The notes beneath the pieces were generated by a model that was not told where the DNA came from, did no database searches, and saw only the letters and a program-made list of their open reading frames with translations. From Xenococcaceae cyanobacterium MO_188.B29 (GTDB lineage Bacteria; Cyanobacteriota; Cyanobacteriia; Cyanobacteriales; Xenococcaceae): a DNA stretch of 58,661 bases. Shown one piece after another: positions 39,152-47,530 of this stretch. The DNA is taken from NCBI GenBank assembly GCA_030065155.1, contig JASJDI010000006.1, positions 1 through 58,661 on the forward strand, read 5' to 3'. The number at the start of each line of letters is the position of its first letter. Position 1 is the first letter of the stretch. The position numbers and the translations under genes were made by a program.

Positions 39152-39182
39152 GCGATCAGCGAAGCTGGCACTGCGTGATCGC
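39152..39182. repeat. short GCGATCA...TGATCGC palindrome
   Basis: GCGATCA (39152-39158) and TGATCGC (39176-39182) are 7-bp inverted arms around a GC-rich core, related to HIP1. It lies between the divergent ddl and monooxygenase genes. Confidence 0.5.
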
Positions 39183-39287
39183 CAGAAAAAAATGTAAGAT
39201 TTTTGATTGATTAATCACAAAAATATCTTGCTTGTCTTAACTTTAAGATAGTCATTCAATGTTGATTAATCCTTTATTCAGATACAT

Positions 39288-40637
39288 ATGATTAAGCATA
39301 TTGTCATTATTGGTGCAGGACCAGCAGGACTTTTATTAGCTCACTATCTATTAAATAACTCAAACCATTATCAAATTTCTATTTATGAAAAAAGGAGCGA
39401 CCCAAGAGAAAATACTTATTCTAATAGAGCTTTTGTTATTGGTTTAACTAAAAGGGGTCAGCAAGCTTTAAAAGCAATTGATGGATTATGGCTAAGTGTA
39501 AGAAAAAAAGGCATGGAGATGCATAAAACATCTACTTATTCTCAAAAACAGAAAAAATGGCAATCTTTTTCACGAAGTCAAGACTCCGAGCAATTTAGTC
39601 TTCTAATAAACCGCAATGACCTTTGTATTGCGCTACTTAATGAGTTGGAAAAACGGTCTGACAATAGGCTAAAAATTACCTTCAATGCTCCTTGTCTTGA
39701 TGTAGATTTGAAAAACCATGCAGTCAAATTAGTCGTTAATGACACTCAAACTCTTTCCCAGTCCTACGATCTTTTAGTTGGTGCTGATGGAGTAAGATCT
39801 TCAGTTAAAGAAGCATTTCTTAAGCAACCCGGATTTGATTTCCAACAGAAGTATTTTGATATTGGCTGGAAAGTACTGCACATTCCTAGACCACAAAATA
39901 TATCAGGAGATACCAGTTATTTCTTTAGGAAAATCTATCAAGAAAATAACTCAAAATTCAAACAACATAATCTTTCAGGTGCTGCTATTCCAGAACTTAA
40001 CGATCGCTTATGTATTTTAATGTTTTGGACTCAAGAGGCAACACAAATAAGAGGAAATCCACCAAGAATTCAAACCTATAGCGATCTTCAAAAGATGATT
40101 AATGAAGAATGGCTTCCAGGAATACAAATTAGCGACGAACAAGCACAGGAATTTTTTAATCAACGTTCTTCTACTGTCGTAGAAACTAAATGCAACCGTT
40201 ATCACGATCTTCAGGGGCAAGCAGTTTTAATTGGTGATGCTGCTCATGCTATGTCATCTTATTTAGGTCAAGGATGTCAAGCTGCTTTTAATGATGTTTT
40301 GGTACTAGATAAACTCTTAAAAGAAGAAGCAGATAATTTAGATATAGTGCTGACAAAATATTCACAGCAGCAAGTGAAGGAAGGTCACGCTATTACTGAC
40401 TTAAATACACAACTTTCCCCTAAAGCAAAATGGCTCATATTTTTGTTTAATACGGTTAGGGGAATAGAAATTAAGCTTAATCAGCAATTTCCCAAATTAT
40501 TTAATCCATCCTTTTTCGTTTTACTATCACAAACTACTATGCCTTATTCAGAGATTGCTCATAAATTTAGTTTTTGGATGCGTTTAATTAAGTGGTCTAA
40601 TAAGAAAGCATTGACAAAAACGAATGGAATTGATTAA
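39288..40637 (+). CDS. FAD-dependent monooxygenase (PHBH/kynurenine hydroxylase-like)
   Basis: A 449-residue group A flavoprotein. It has the dinucleotide-binding IVIIGAGPAGLLLAHYL at the N-terminus, the mid-protein DLLVGADGVRSSVKEAF (DG motif), and GDAAHAMSSYLGQGCQAAFND (GD motif, binds FAD ribityl). About 40 C-terminal residues are hydrophobic and aromatic (FFVLLSQTTMPYSEIAHKF), as in membrane-associated kynurenine 3-monooxygenases. It probably hydroxylates an aromatic compound. It stands alone; the SAM methyltransferase 338 bases downstream could form a tailoring pair, which is an inference from proximity only. Confidence 0.85.
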   Translation: MIKHIVIIGAGPAGLLLAHYLLNNSNHYQISIYEKRSDPRENTYSNRAFVIGLTKRGQQALKAIDGLWLSVRKKGMEMHKTSTYSQKQKKWQSFSRSQDSEQFSLLINRNDLCIALLNELEKRSDNRLKITFNAPCLDVDLKNHAVKLVVNDTQTLSQSYDLLVGADGVRSSVKEAFLKQPGFDFQQKYFDIGWKVLHIPRPQNISGDTSYFFRKIYQENNSKFKQHNLSGAAIPELNDRLCILMFWTQEATQIRGNPPRIQTYSDLQKMINEEWLPGIQISDEQAQEFFNQRSSTVVETKCNRYHDLQGQAVLIGDAAHAMSSYLGQGCQAAFNDVLVLDKLLKEEADNLDIVLTKYSQQQVKEGHAITDLNTQLSPKAKWLIFLFNTVRGIEIKLNQQFPKLFNPSFFVLLSQTTMPYSEIAHKFSFWMRLIKWSNKKALTKTNGID

Positions 40638-40975
40638 AAATAATTCAAACTATTTTATGTTTGTTATTGAGTGGTAAAAAATAGAAAGATAATCCCATAA
40701 TAAATAACAGTGAGTGGATTTAGTTGCAATATTTCTTAACGGTACGAGACTGTTTGTAAATAAAATATTAAGCTTATTGCCACAATAAATATTAAAACAC
40801 CTGAAAAAATACCTGAATTTTTCCTCTTTTACTTCTTTTTCACTAACCGCATAATATTAACCAAAATGATTTGTCTGAAAAACCATTAACTGCATGAGGT
40901 ACTTGCTTCTTTATTGTTATTTAGCAAACAGTTTCTAAGCTTTTTAGCTGAAAATAAAAACCGCAGGAAATAATC
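40638..40975. other. AT-rich intergenic region
   Basis: 338 bases of AT-rich DNA between the monooxygenase and the methyltransferase. I see no coding frame, clear hairpin or repeat unit shared with other parts of the window. Confidence 0.4.
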
Positions 40976-41854
40976 ATGATAACTAACTACAACGGCGAGC
41001 AGGATAAAAAATCCTCAGAATTGTCGAAGAGCAAATATGCTAATGATTATAGGCTAATATCCAATCCCGATGAACTCATACCTATATTTGCCTATGAGAA
41101 CAAACTTTATCAGGACTATTTTGCCTGGTTTTTAAAATACACCAATCAAAAAAAACAAATATGGAACTGGTTTAGCCAAGAGCTTTTACCTAAAATCAGC
41201 GATCGCGAGGTTTTGATTGATGCTGGAGCAGGAAATGGAGAGCTTTTATCGCAGTTTTTACCAGAATTCTCCAGATGCATTGCTATTGAGCCTAATACAG
41301 ATTTTACCAGCGTTCTTCGCCAACTAATTCCTAATGAAGACCTGTATCAGACCACAATTCTTAATGTGCCGTCTTCATTGCCACAAGCTAATCTTGTAGT
41401 CCAGTCCCACGTGAAGTATTATATCCCCCTAGAAGAGTGGGAAATTAATACTGAGCGTATGATCTCATGGCTAGCACCTGACGGTTGTTTAGTCGAGGTA
41501 CTTCAAAGCAAAGATTCTGATTTTCAGATTATGATTGCCGAATTCCTGGGACAAGAGTATGTTAGAGAACTTCGGCAGTTTGCTGAGCAGTATGACTGCA
41601 CAAGGAAAATTAAAATTGAGGTGGAGACGAAAGATGCATGGGTGAGTTGTCCCTGTTTGGAAATGATGTTGGGAGTGGCGATTTTTATGATCAATAATGT
41701 TCCTCCCCATGTCCTCAAAAATCATCCTAATTTACCAACACGGAAACAACTGGCTAAGTGGATTCATCAAAACTATTATTCTTCTAAAGGTATTTATCAA
41801 ATGTCGTGTGGACAAGATTTTGTTCAGTATTTTCTTCTCCAAAGATTACTTTAA
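40976..41854 (+). CDS. class I SAM-dependent methyltransferase
   Basis: A 292-residue protein. LIDAGAGNGELLSQFLPEF (about 79-97) is SAM motif I, CIAIEPNTDF the acidic motif II, and NLVVQSHVKYYIPLEEW the post-motif segment. The substrate is unknown; small-molecule methyltransferases of secondary metabolism share this pattern. About 45 residues precede the Rossmann core. A purine-rich AGGAAA lies just upstream of the ATG. It is followed by a 760-base non-coding and repeat region. Confidence 0.8.
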   Translation: MITNYNGEQDKKSSELSKSKYANDYRLISNPDELIPIFAYENKLYQDYFAWFLKYTNQKKQIWNWFSQELLPKISDREVLIDAGAGNGELLSQFLPEFSRCIAIEPNTDFTSVLRQLIPNEDLYQTTILNVPSSLPQANLVVQSHVKYYIPLEEWEINTERMISWLAPDGCLVEVLQSKDSDFQIMIAEFLGQEYVRELRQFAEQYDCTRKIKIEVETKDAWVSCPCLEMMLGVAIFMINNVPPHVLKNHPNLPTRKQLAKWIHQNYYSSKGIYQMSCGQDFVQYFLLQRLL

Positions 41855-42181
41855 GTTAACAATGTTGAGAGTTTATAATTACTAATTCCTTATAGATAAT
41901 ACTGCATTTTTTAAAAAATCATTTTATTTGTAATAAATTTTATCTTAGAATTTAGATCGATTGATTTTATTGTTAATTTAACTACTTTTTCTCTAGTTAA
42001 GATTAGTTAACAATACTTGTAAGTCAATAGATAAAGACATTTAAAGGTTAATACGTTTCTATTTAAGAGCCATAAAAATATCACGATTTATATATGTATA
42101 TTTGTTAAATTCTTTGTCCCTAATAAGTTACTTTTTTGTTCTAAGTTAGAAACATACAGAACTGAAACATGGAACAAGTTA

Positions 42182-42304
42182 ATGATGAAAAAATATAGCT
42201 CAGTCGATCGCTTCTACAAGTTACAGGAACTATTTGGTACAAATTTTCAAAAATCAGAACAAAATTCCCAAGTATTAGAAGAAGAATCTAATGAATGGGA
42301 TTAA
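42182..42304 (+). CDS. possible 40-residue acidic peptide
   Basis: An ATG-ATG start opens a 40-codon frame beginning MMKKYSSVDRFYKLQELFG and ending in a Glu-rich tail (EEESNEWD). The basic N-terminus and acidic C-terminus are compact and codon use looks normal, but the frame is short and the ribosome site (GGAAC) weak. It is not part of a recognised family. It could be a real small protein or peptide precursor, or chance. Confidence 0.3.
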   Translation: MMKKYSSVDRFYKLQELFGTNFQKSEQNSQVLEEESNEWD

Positions 42305-42332
42305 CAGCAATAAACTAAAAATTTAACTAACC

Positions 42333-42452
42333 TGAGTTCGGGATAAGTTGAAACAATAATTATTTTGTTGTCAAATAAACGTTTGAAATACTCGTTGACA
42401 ATTGTCAATTTTCCATTCGACACAACAAATTAACTGTCTTAACCCGAACTGA
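42333..42452. mobile_element. 120-bp MITE-like element
   Basis: TGAGTTCGGGATAAG (from 42333) and its near complement CTTAACCCGAACTGA (to 42452) are terminal inverted repeats with two or three mismatches. Ends of the type GTTCGGG(A/T)TAAG are common for insertion sequences in cyanobacteria. The middle contains the perfect palindrome TTGACAATTGTCAA (42395-42408) and no ORF. It is probably a non-autonomous derivative or IS remnant. Confidence 0.65.
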
Positions 42453-42511
42453 CTTTAACTGGCTAATAGCTATTAACCTAGGTTAATTCTTTCACTCTTG
42501 AGTAGAAAAGA

Positions 42512-42594
42512 GCATAGTGGTGAGGGCGTAATTTTGAATCGTATTCAAAATGCTGACCGCCCGAACCCGACGGGTGAAGTTTACACCACTATGC
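42512..42594. repeat. nested stem-loop (cruciform-like) element
   Basis: Outer arms GCATAGTGGTG (42512) and CACCACTATGC (42584-42594) are an exact 11-bp inverted repeat. Inside are GGGCG/CGCCC arms, an ATTTTGAAT/ATTCAAAAT hairpin with a CGT loop, and an ACCC-GAC-GGGT hairpin. The folded form would be a multi-arm junction. It lies 20 bases beyond the 3' end of the RND gene. Confidence 0.7.
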
Positions 42595-42614
42595 AAGTAA
42601 AAAAAGTTAACAGC

Positions 42615-45404
42615 TTAAGAAACAGTATTATTCCCCACAAATAAATCTTCTAAGAAAGTATAGATAACAGGAACTAAAATTAGACTAAGTAGGCTAGAAG
42701 TAATTAAACCACCAATAATCGTAACTGCCATTGGTTGCCGTAATTCCGAACCTGCACCCCAACCTAAAGCTATGGGCATCATACCTAAAATTGTCGAAGC
42801 AGTAGTCATTAAAATTGGTCGCAGGCGTACTTTTCCTGTCTCTAAAATCGCTTCAGTCTGATTTAAACCAGATCTACGTAAATGGTTAGCATAATCCATC
42901 AGTAACAGGGCATTTTTATCTAATAACCCCAGGAGAAAAATGACCCCAATTAGAGAAATCATGCCAAAATCACTTTGAGTTATTAAAAGAGCTATTACTG
43001 CCCCAACGATCGATAAAGGTAAACATAAACCTACTACCAATGGTTCTAATAATCTACCAAAGGGCAAGATTAACAGTAGCAACATACAGATAATAGATAA
43101 ACTTAGAGTACCTGCAAACTTGCTTAAAACACCACTACTAAGGGCAGAATCTCCTGATAATTGAATTTCTACTCCTTCAGAAATAATCGATCGCGCTATA
43201 GCTACTACTTCTGCTGTCCCATCTCCTATGGCTTTACCTTCACTAAGATTAGCATCGAGATAAACTACTCTTTCCCTATTAAAATGTTCTATCTTGAAGG
43301 GAATATTATCATTAATTTCTGAACCTGTAATTGTAATATCGACAAATCCTGGTAATTGTTGGACACGATTTTTTAAAGCTTGAGCAGAATTATTTAAACT
43401 AGCTAAATCTTCTCCTACTAAGGCGATGCGTAAGTTTTGTTGCCCTTCTATTTCAATAAAAGGAATATCTTCTACGCTAATTTCTACATTAGGTATATTA
43501 GCTAAGGCGATGCGTAATTGTTGTTGTGCTTGGGCAGTATCGAGAGATCGATCGCTTTTTAGTTTGACATAAAATTTGCCTTGATTAGGTTTGCCGTTAA
43601 TGCCAACAATATTATAAGTAGATTCTACTTCTGGTATAGATAATATTATGGGCTCAATTTGTTCGCCTATTCTTAGGGTTCTTCTGAGTAAAATTTTTTC
43701 AGGCGATCGAGCTATACTACTTAACCAGGAGAAATTTTCTGGCTGCTTTTGCTCTAAATTCTGAGTTTCTAGGGAATTATTAGTTTGGGAACTTGGTAAC
43801 AACTTAGGTAAAGTAGTTGTATACACAACATTAAATTCCCCTCGATCTAATTGAGGAATAAAGCCTTTAGGAACATAGGGTGTTAAAGCAATACCAATAG
43901 CAAAACTAGTTATGGCTATTCCTAAGATAATTGGGCGATGAGCTAAAGACCATTGAAGTACTTGAGCATATTTAGCAGCCAAGAAAGCAAAAATACTATC
44001 ATGATGATTTTCTGCCTCCTGACTTCTAATATCCGAAGGTGTATCCTTTAGGACTCCTGCCTTCTGCCTTCTTCGGTGCGCGTTCCCTTGCGGATTGAAA
44101 ATTCCGCGGGGTCGCACCGCTCCTGACTTCGATGTTTTTCTCAACCAATAAACAGCTAAAACAGGAGATAAAGTACGAGCAACGAACAAAGAAGTAATCA
44201 CCGCAGTAGAAACAGTCAAACCAAAAGGTTTAAAAAACTGCCCTACATTATTATTCATCAAAGCAATGGGCAGGAAAACAGCAACAATAGTTAGGGTAGA
44301 AATAGATACAGTAAAGCCAATTTCACGGGTAGCAAGAATGACTGCTTGTTTTGGTGAATGTTCTGCATCAAGGTAGCGAACAATATTTTCTACTTCTACG
44401 ATCGCATCATCGACTATAATCCCAATGGTTAATGCTAGAGCAAGCAAAGTAATCGTTTCTAAATTAAATCCTGCTATTGCCATAACAATAAAAGTACCCA
44501 ACAGGGATATAGGAATAGCTAAAGCAGTAATCAGAGTAGCAGTAAAGCTCCGCAAAAAGCCAAAAATCACCAGAATAGCTAGTAAAATTGCTCCTAATAA
44601 AGCATCTATAGTTGCTTGTGTTGCTTCGCGGATATAATTTGCTTGGGTTTGAGCTAAGTTTATTTGTACTTCTGGTAGTTTTTCTTGCCAAGTTTGAATT
44701 GCTACAGCTGCTTGTTCAACTACTTCTAAGGTATTCGCCTTACTCTTTTTAACTATTTCAATAGCTATGGCGTTTTTGTGCTTGAAGCTAACTAAAGTAG
44801 GAAAATCATTTTCTTGTTTTTGATCAACAACAGAAGAATCTCCTAAAATATTGACTTTTAATACCCCTGCTAATTTAGTAAGAGAAGGAGTTATTTCTGT
44901 CCTGGCAATTTGAGTTAACTCAGCTAAAGTTTTACTCTCACTGGTAAGAGTGTAACTGACAGCTTTAGACTCATTTAAATTAAAAGGAATAATCTCGAAA
45001 GTGGTTTCTGGAGGAAGAGCCAGTTTTTCAAGAGTATTTTGGGTATCTTCTGTAGCTACTTCTAAACTTATCCCTGGATCGAAGATAATGGTAACTATAC
45101 TTTGCTCTTTGTAAGTAGAAGAAATCAATTCATCTAGTCCTGACAGAGATTGCAATGATTTCTCTAGGGGTATAGTGAGTTCTGTTTCCGTGGCTACAAC
45201 AGTTTCTAAAGGTGCTTGAGCTTTTACTATAACTACAGGAAAAGTAATATCAGGAAAAAGAGCATACTTAAGAGAACTAAATGCTAATAATCCTGCCACA
45301 ACTACAGCTAGCCAAAAACTGATAGTAAGACGGGGATGATCGATCGCTAATTGAGATAAACTAAAACGATCTCGAAGAGATACTAACTTGCGTAACTGTA
45401 TCAT
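42615..45404 (-). CDS. RND-family (HAE1/AcrB-like) efflux transporter with in-frame repeat insertion
   Basis: A 929-residue proton-driven exporter with the duplicated RND layout: first helix (LTISFWLAVVVAGLLAF), porter loop, helices 2-6 with the proton-relay Asp pair in IVDDAIVEVEN, a cytoplasmic linker, and the second half (IILGIAITSFAIGIAL to VPVIYTFLEDL). The linker (about residues 425-465, DNA 44010-44135) is Arg/Lys-rich and encoded by a dispersed palindromic repeat plus CTGCCTT repeats; the frame stays open. At 929 residues it is shorter than AcrB. No membrane-fusion or TolC-like partner gene is in the window. Substrate unknown. Confidence 0.92.
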   Translation of the reverse strand: MIQLRKLVSLRDRFSLSQLAIDHPRLTISFWLAVVVAGLLAFSSLKYALFPDITFPVVIVKAQAPLETVVATETELTIPLEKSLQSLSGLDELISSTYKEQSIVTIIFDPGISLEVATEDTQNTLEKLALPPETTFEIIPFNLNESKAVSYTLTSESKTLAELTQIARTEITPSLTKLAGVLKVNILGDSSVVDQKQENDFPTLVSFKHKNAIAIEIVKKSKANTLEVVEQAAVAIQTWQEKLPEVQINLAQTQANYIREATQATIDALLGAILLAILVIFGFLRSFTATLITALAIPISLLGTFIVMAIAGFNLETITLLALALTIGIIVDDAIVEVENIVRYLDAEHSPKQAVILATREIGFTVSISTLTIVAVFLPIALMNNNVGQFFKPFGLTVSTAVITSLFVARTLSPVLAVYWLRKTSKSGAVRPRGIFNPQGNAHRRRQKAGVLKDTPSDIRSQEAENHHDSIFAFLAAKYAQVLQWSLAHRPIILGIAITSFAIGIALTPYVPKGFIPQLDRGEFNVVYTTTLPKLLPSSQTNNSLETQNLEQKQPENFSWLSSIARSPEKILLRRTLRIGEQIEPIILSIPEVESTYNIVGINGKPNQGKFYVKLKSDRSLDTAQAQQQLRIALANIPNVEISVEDIPFIEIEGQQNLRIALVGEDLASLNNSAQALKNRVQQLPGFVDITITGSEINDNIPFKIEHFNRERVVYLDANLSEGKAIGDGTAEVVAIARSIISEGVEIQLSGDSALSSGVLSKFAGTLSLSIICMLLLLILPFGRLLEPLVVGLCLPLSIVGAVIALLITQSDFGMISLIGVIFLLGLLDKNALLLMDYANHLRRSGLNQTEAILETGKVRLRPILMTTASTILGMMPIALGWGAGSELRQPMAVTIIGGLITSSLLSLILVPVIYTFLEDLFVGNNTVS
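44030..44140. repeat. dispersed repeat inside the RND coding sequence
   Basis: On the minus strand, GGTGCGACCC and GGAACGCGCACCGA bracket a small hairpin (GCGGA/TCCGC arms) at 44073-44118. The same two ends, in the same order, bracket a different loop at 45600-45644 in non-coding DNA. Adjoining 44045-44072 are CTGCCTTCTGCC-type short repeats, like those at 58170-58240. The reading frame passes through without a stop. Confidence 0.85.
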
Positions 45405-45737
45405 TAAAAAAAGAACAAGCTCAAGCTAAAAAAGAAATAAAGTGGGATTCTGGTTTAAACCACACTTTCTTGAATAATATAATGAGTAAAACTAAAAAAT
45501 CAGAAAATAACCCAGCTTATCAGTTTTGTATCTAGGATATTTTTGAACTCACTACTGTACGGGCGAACGGCTCTAAAGGGTTCGACAGTCGCTTCAAGCG
45601 GTGCGACCCTGGTGATTTTTAATCAGCTAAGGAACGCGCACCGAGGGAAACCCGCCCAACGCATTACTTCACCGCCCAACGCGCTGTCTCACCGTTCGCC
45701 CCTACCCACTAACTACTAACTACTCCCTACTCCCTAC
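45405..45737. repeat. intergenic palindromic repeat region upstream of RND gene
   Basis: 333 bases, with an AT-rich part (45405-45540) that should hold the RND promoter, then a GC-rich island. GGGCGAACGG (45561-45570) and CCGTTCGCCC (45692-45701) are exact inverted ends. Between them lie the 45600-45644 element shared with the RND gene and tandem CGCCCAACGC units. After 45701 come CTACTCC-type tandem repeats to the DUF1349 stop codon. Confidence 0.8.
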
Positions 45738-46382
45738 TTAACTTGCTTCAGTATGAGCCATCCACAAACAACTCTCAAGTTGAAAGTTATCAAATCTGGC
45801 TTCAAAAGAAGAATCGAGAGGACTACAAGCATACAAACCGAATCGAATCGAATTTTCTGCTGATGCTGGAGGATTTAGTCTGCCCATTTCTGGGGAAGTT
45901 TCCCCCAAGCAATGTAAATGTAAATGAAAAATTCTCATTTGCTTAAAATCAATACCGTCTAGAGATGATTCAATCAGGAAATCTGCTCCTCGACGATTGA
46001 GACGATACCACATAGTAGTTACATTAGGTATATCCATGGTTGCCCAATCTGAATAACCAAGATTAATAACCACACTGCCTAAACGAGAAGTAGTATTATT
46101 TTCATATTCGATCGAGGCTTTAAACCAATTATCGCTGTTGAGATAAATAATTAAACCACACTGATCGAACCTAGCTCGATACTCAAAGGATACTTTAGCT
46201 GTAAATGAGAAATTGATTTCACTTTCTAGCAAAAGAGCGGGCGCATTATCATGTCTAAACCCATAGTAACTACGTTGCCAAAAATCGGTATTGGGTTCAG
46301 TAGTAATATTTACTGACTGATGAGTTATTTTGCATAATTTTGGTTCATTTAACCATCTAGCAGTAGAAAAATCTATGGTCAT
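45738..46382 (-). CDS. DUF1349 (concanavalin-like) protein
   Basis: A 214-residue beta-rich protein. FWQRSYYGFRHDNAPALLLE, the central FEYRARFDQCGLIIYLNSDNW and WFKASIEYENN, and FGLYACSP match the DUF1349 family, a concanavalin-like jelly roll once annotated in a yeast 'regulation of enolase' protein. The biochemical role is unknown; carbohydrate binding is plausible from the fold. No signal peptide is evident. A single gene, upstream of the repeat island and RND gene. Confidence 0.85.
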   Translation of the reverse strand: MTIDFSTARWLNEPKLCKITHQSVNITTEPNTDFWQRSYYGFRHDNAPALLLESEINFSFTAKVSFEYRARFDQCGLIIYLNSDNWFKASIEYENNTTSRLGSVVINLGYSDWATMDIPNVTTMWYRLNRRGADFLIESSLDGIDFKQMRIFHLHLHCLGETSPEMGRLNPPASAENSIRFGLYACSPLDSSFEARFDNFQLESCLWMAHTEAS

Positions 46383-47530
46383 GATTTGTTCTGGATTTTT
46401 CTAGTTATATTAAATTGATTTGAGCAGTCATCATTAAATTTTTAATGCATAGCACACACAAACTAAAACTAACTTATAAATGTCAAAAAAATTATTTTAA
46501 TCGATTTTGTAACTTAATTAACTAAAAAAAATTTTCTTGTATGATAACTTACCATTTAGTCGATTTATTTCATGCTAAAAAATAAAAATACTAGTATGCT
46601 TTTTGAAACTATCATGTTAAATCAGTGTGGATATATTATTTAATTAATAGATTGATATACTAAGTATTTTTGATGTTTTATAGCCCAATTAATCTAACTT
46701 ATATTAATAGCAATAATCTCTTAAGCCTCTAAGCAAAATTAATCATACATTGGGCTATCTTCTGTTCCCTCTCTTGGTTAGCATTCCATTGGAGAGTAAA
46801 CTTCCTCTGCTCCTCTTTATTTACTTACCCTGTCGATAAGCCTTTCGGGTAAGTTTGGAACAAGCCCCCAACTTAGTCCGGCGTTTCAGCCCACTGAGAA
46901 AAACTCTAGATCGGCGGTGTGCTTTTCCTGTCTAAACCAAGAAGTGAATTTTGTAGCATTATTTAAAACTAGTATCAAGTTGACGAATAGGCTTAGGGCT
47001 TTTCAATATCTTTCTTTGTTAAGAATTCAATAATGCTGGTGTTTAGACATAAACAAAACCATAATCTAATATCCAACCAAGATTATTAACTACTATTACA
47101 ATTGAAACCAATCTATAGTATTTGCCGTTTGAAAGAGTACAGTCAATATCTATTTTGGATAATGAAAATATACTTTACTGATTTGGAAAAGATTAGATTA
47201 AGTTAATAATTAATAACTTAAACCTATTAATATTAAATAATATAAAGCTAAGATAAAGTTTTGCGTTATAAGAGAGTTTTTTTGCTGCTAAAATGTAAAA
47301 AGTATCAAAAAACATACCGAATCTTTCTTGGATAATTTATAATTTGATCGAGATTTTTTGCTGACCAATTAAACAAAAAAATAACAATAAAATTTGGGGC
47401 AATTAATTTTTCAAACAAGCAGATGTTTCTCAAGGAAAAACCATAGTTATTTTTGTCTTGACACATAATTGTAAGACTCGTGGAAGCAGATCTAATCAGT
47501 GTTAATTGTAAGTTTTAAGTAATCTTAACC
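46383..47530. other. 1.1-kb non-coding region
   Basis: Mostly AT-rich with no supported gene; the longest ATG frame is about 23 codons (46572). Between 46740 and 46940 base composition rises and structure appears: ACTTACCC (46823) pairs with GGGTAAGT (46847-46854), and CCCCCAAC, GGCG and CGGCGG segments follow. This part could be a small RNA or decayed repeat. The last 300 bases probably contain the promoter of the exoprotein gene. Confidence 0.5.

Larger units (their letters stand above)
41855..42614. other. 760-base region: small ORF, MITE-like element and palindromes
   Basis: The first 320 bases are AT-rich and featureless. Then come a possible 40-residue ORF (42182-42304), a MITE-like element (42333-42452), two perfect palindromes, TAATAGCTATTA (42464-42475) and ATTAACCTAGGTTAAT (42472-42487), and a nested stem-loop element (42512-42594) just beyond the 3' end of the RND gene. 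Confidence 0.6.

Noticed and set aside
42615-45404. RND gene as a pseudogene because of the repeat insertion
   Set aside because: The frame is continuous, the proton-relay Asp pair is present and both halves are intact.
45577-45600. tRNA T-loop-like GGTTCGA sequence
   Set aside because: No acceptor, D or anticodon arms can be drawn; it belongs to the palindromic repeat region. No tRNA was found elsewhere.
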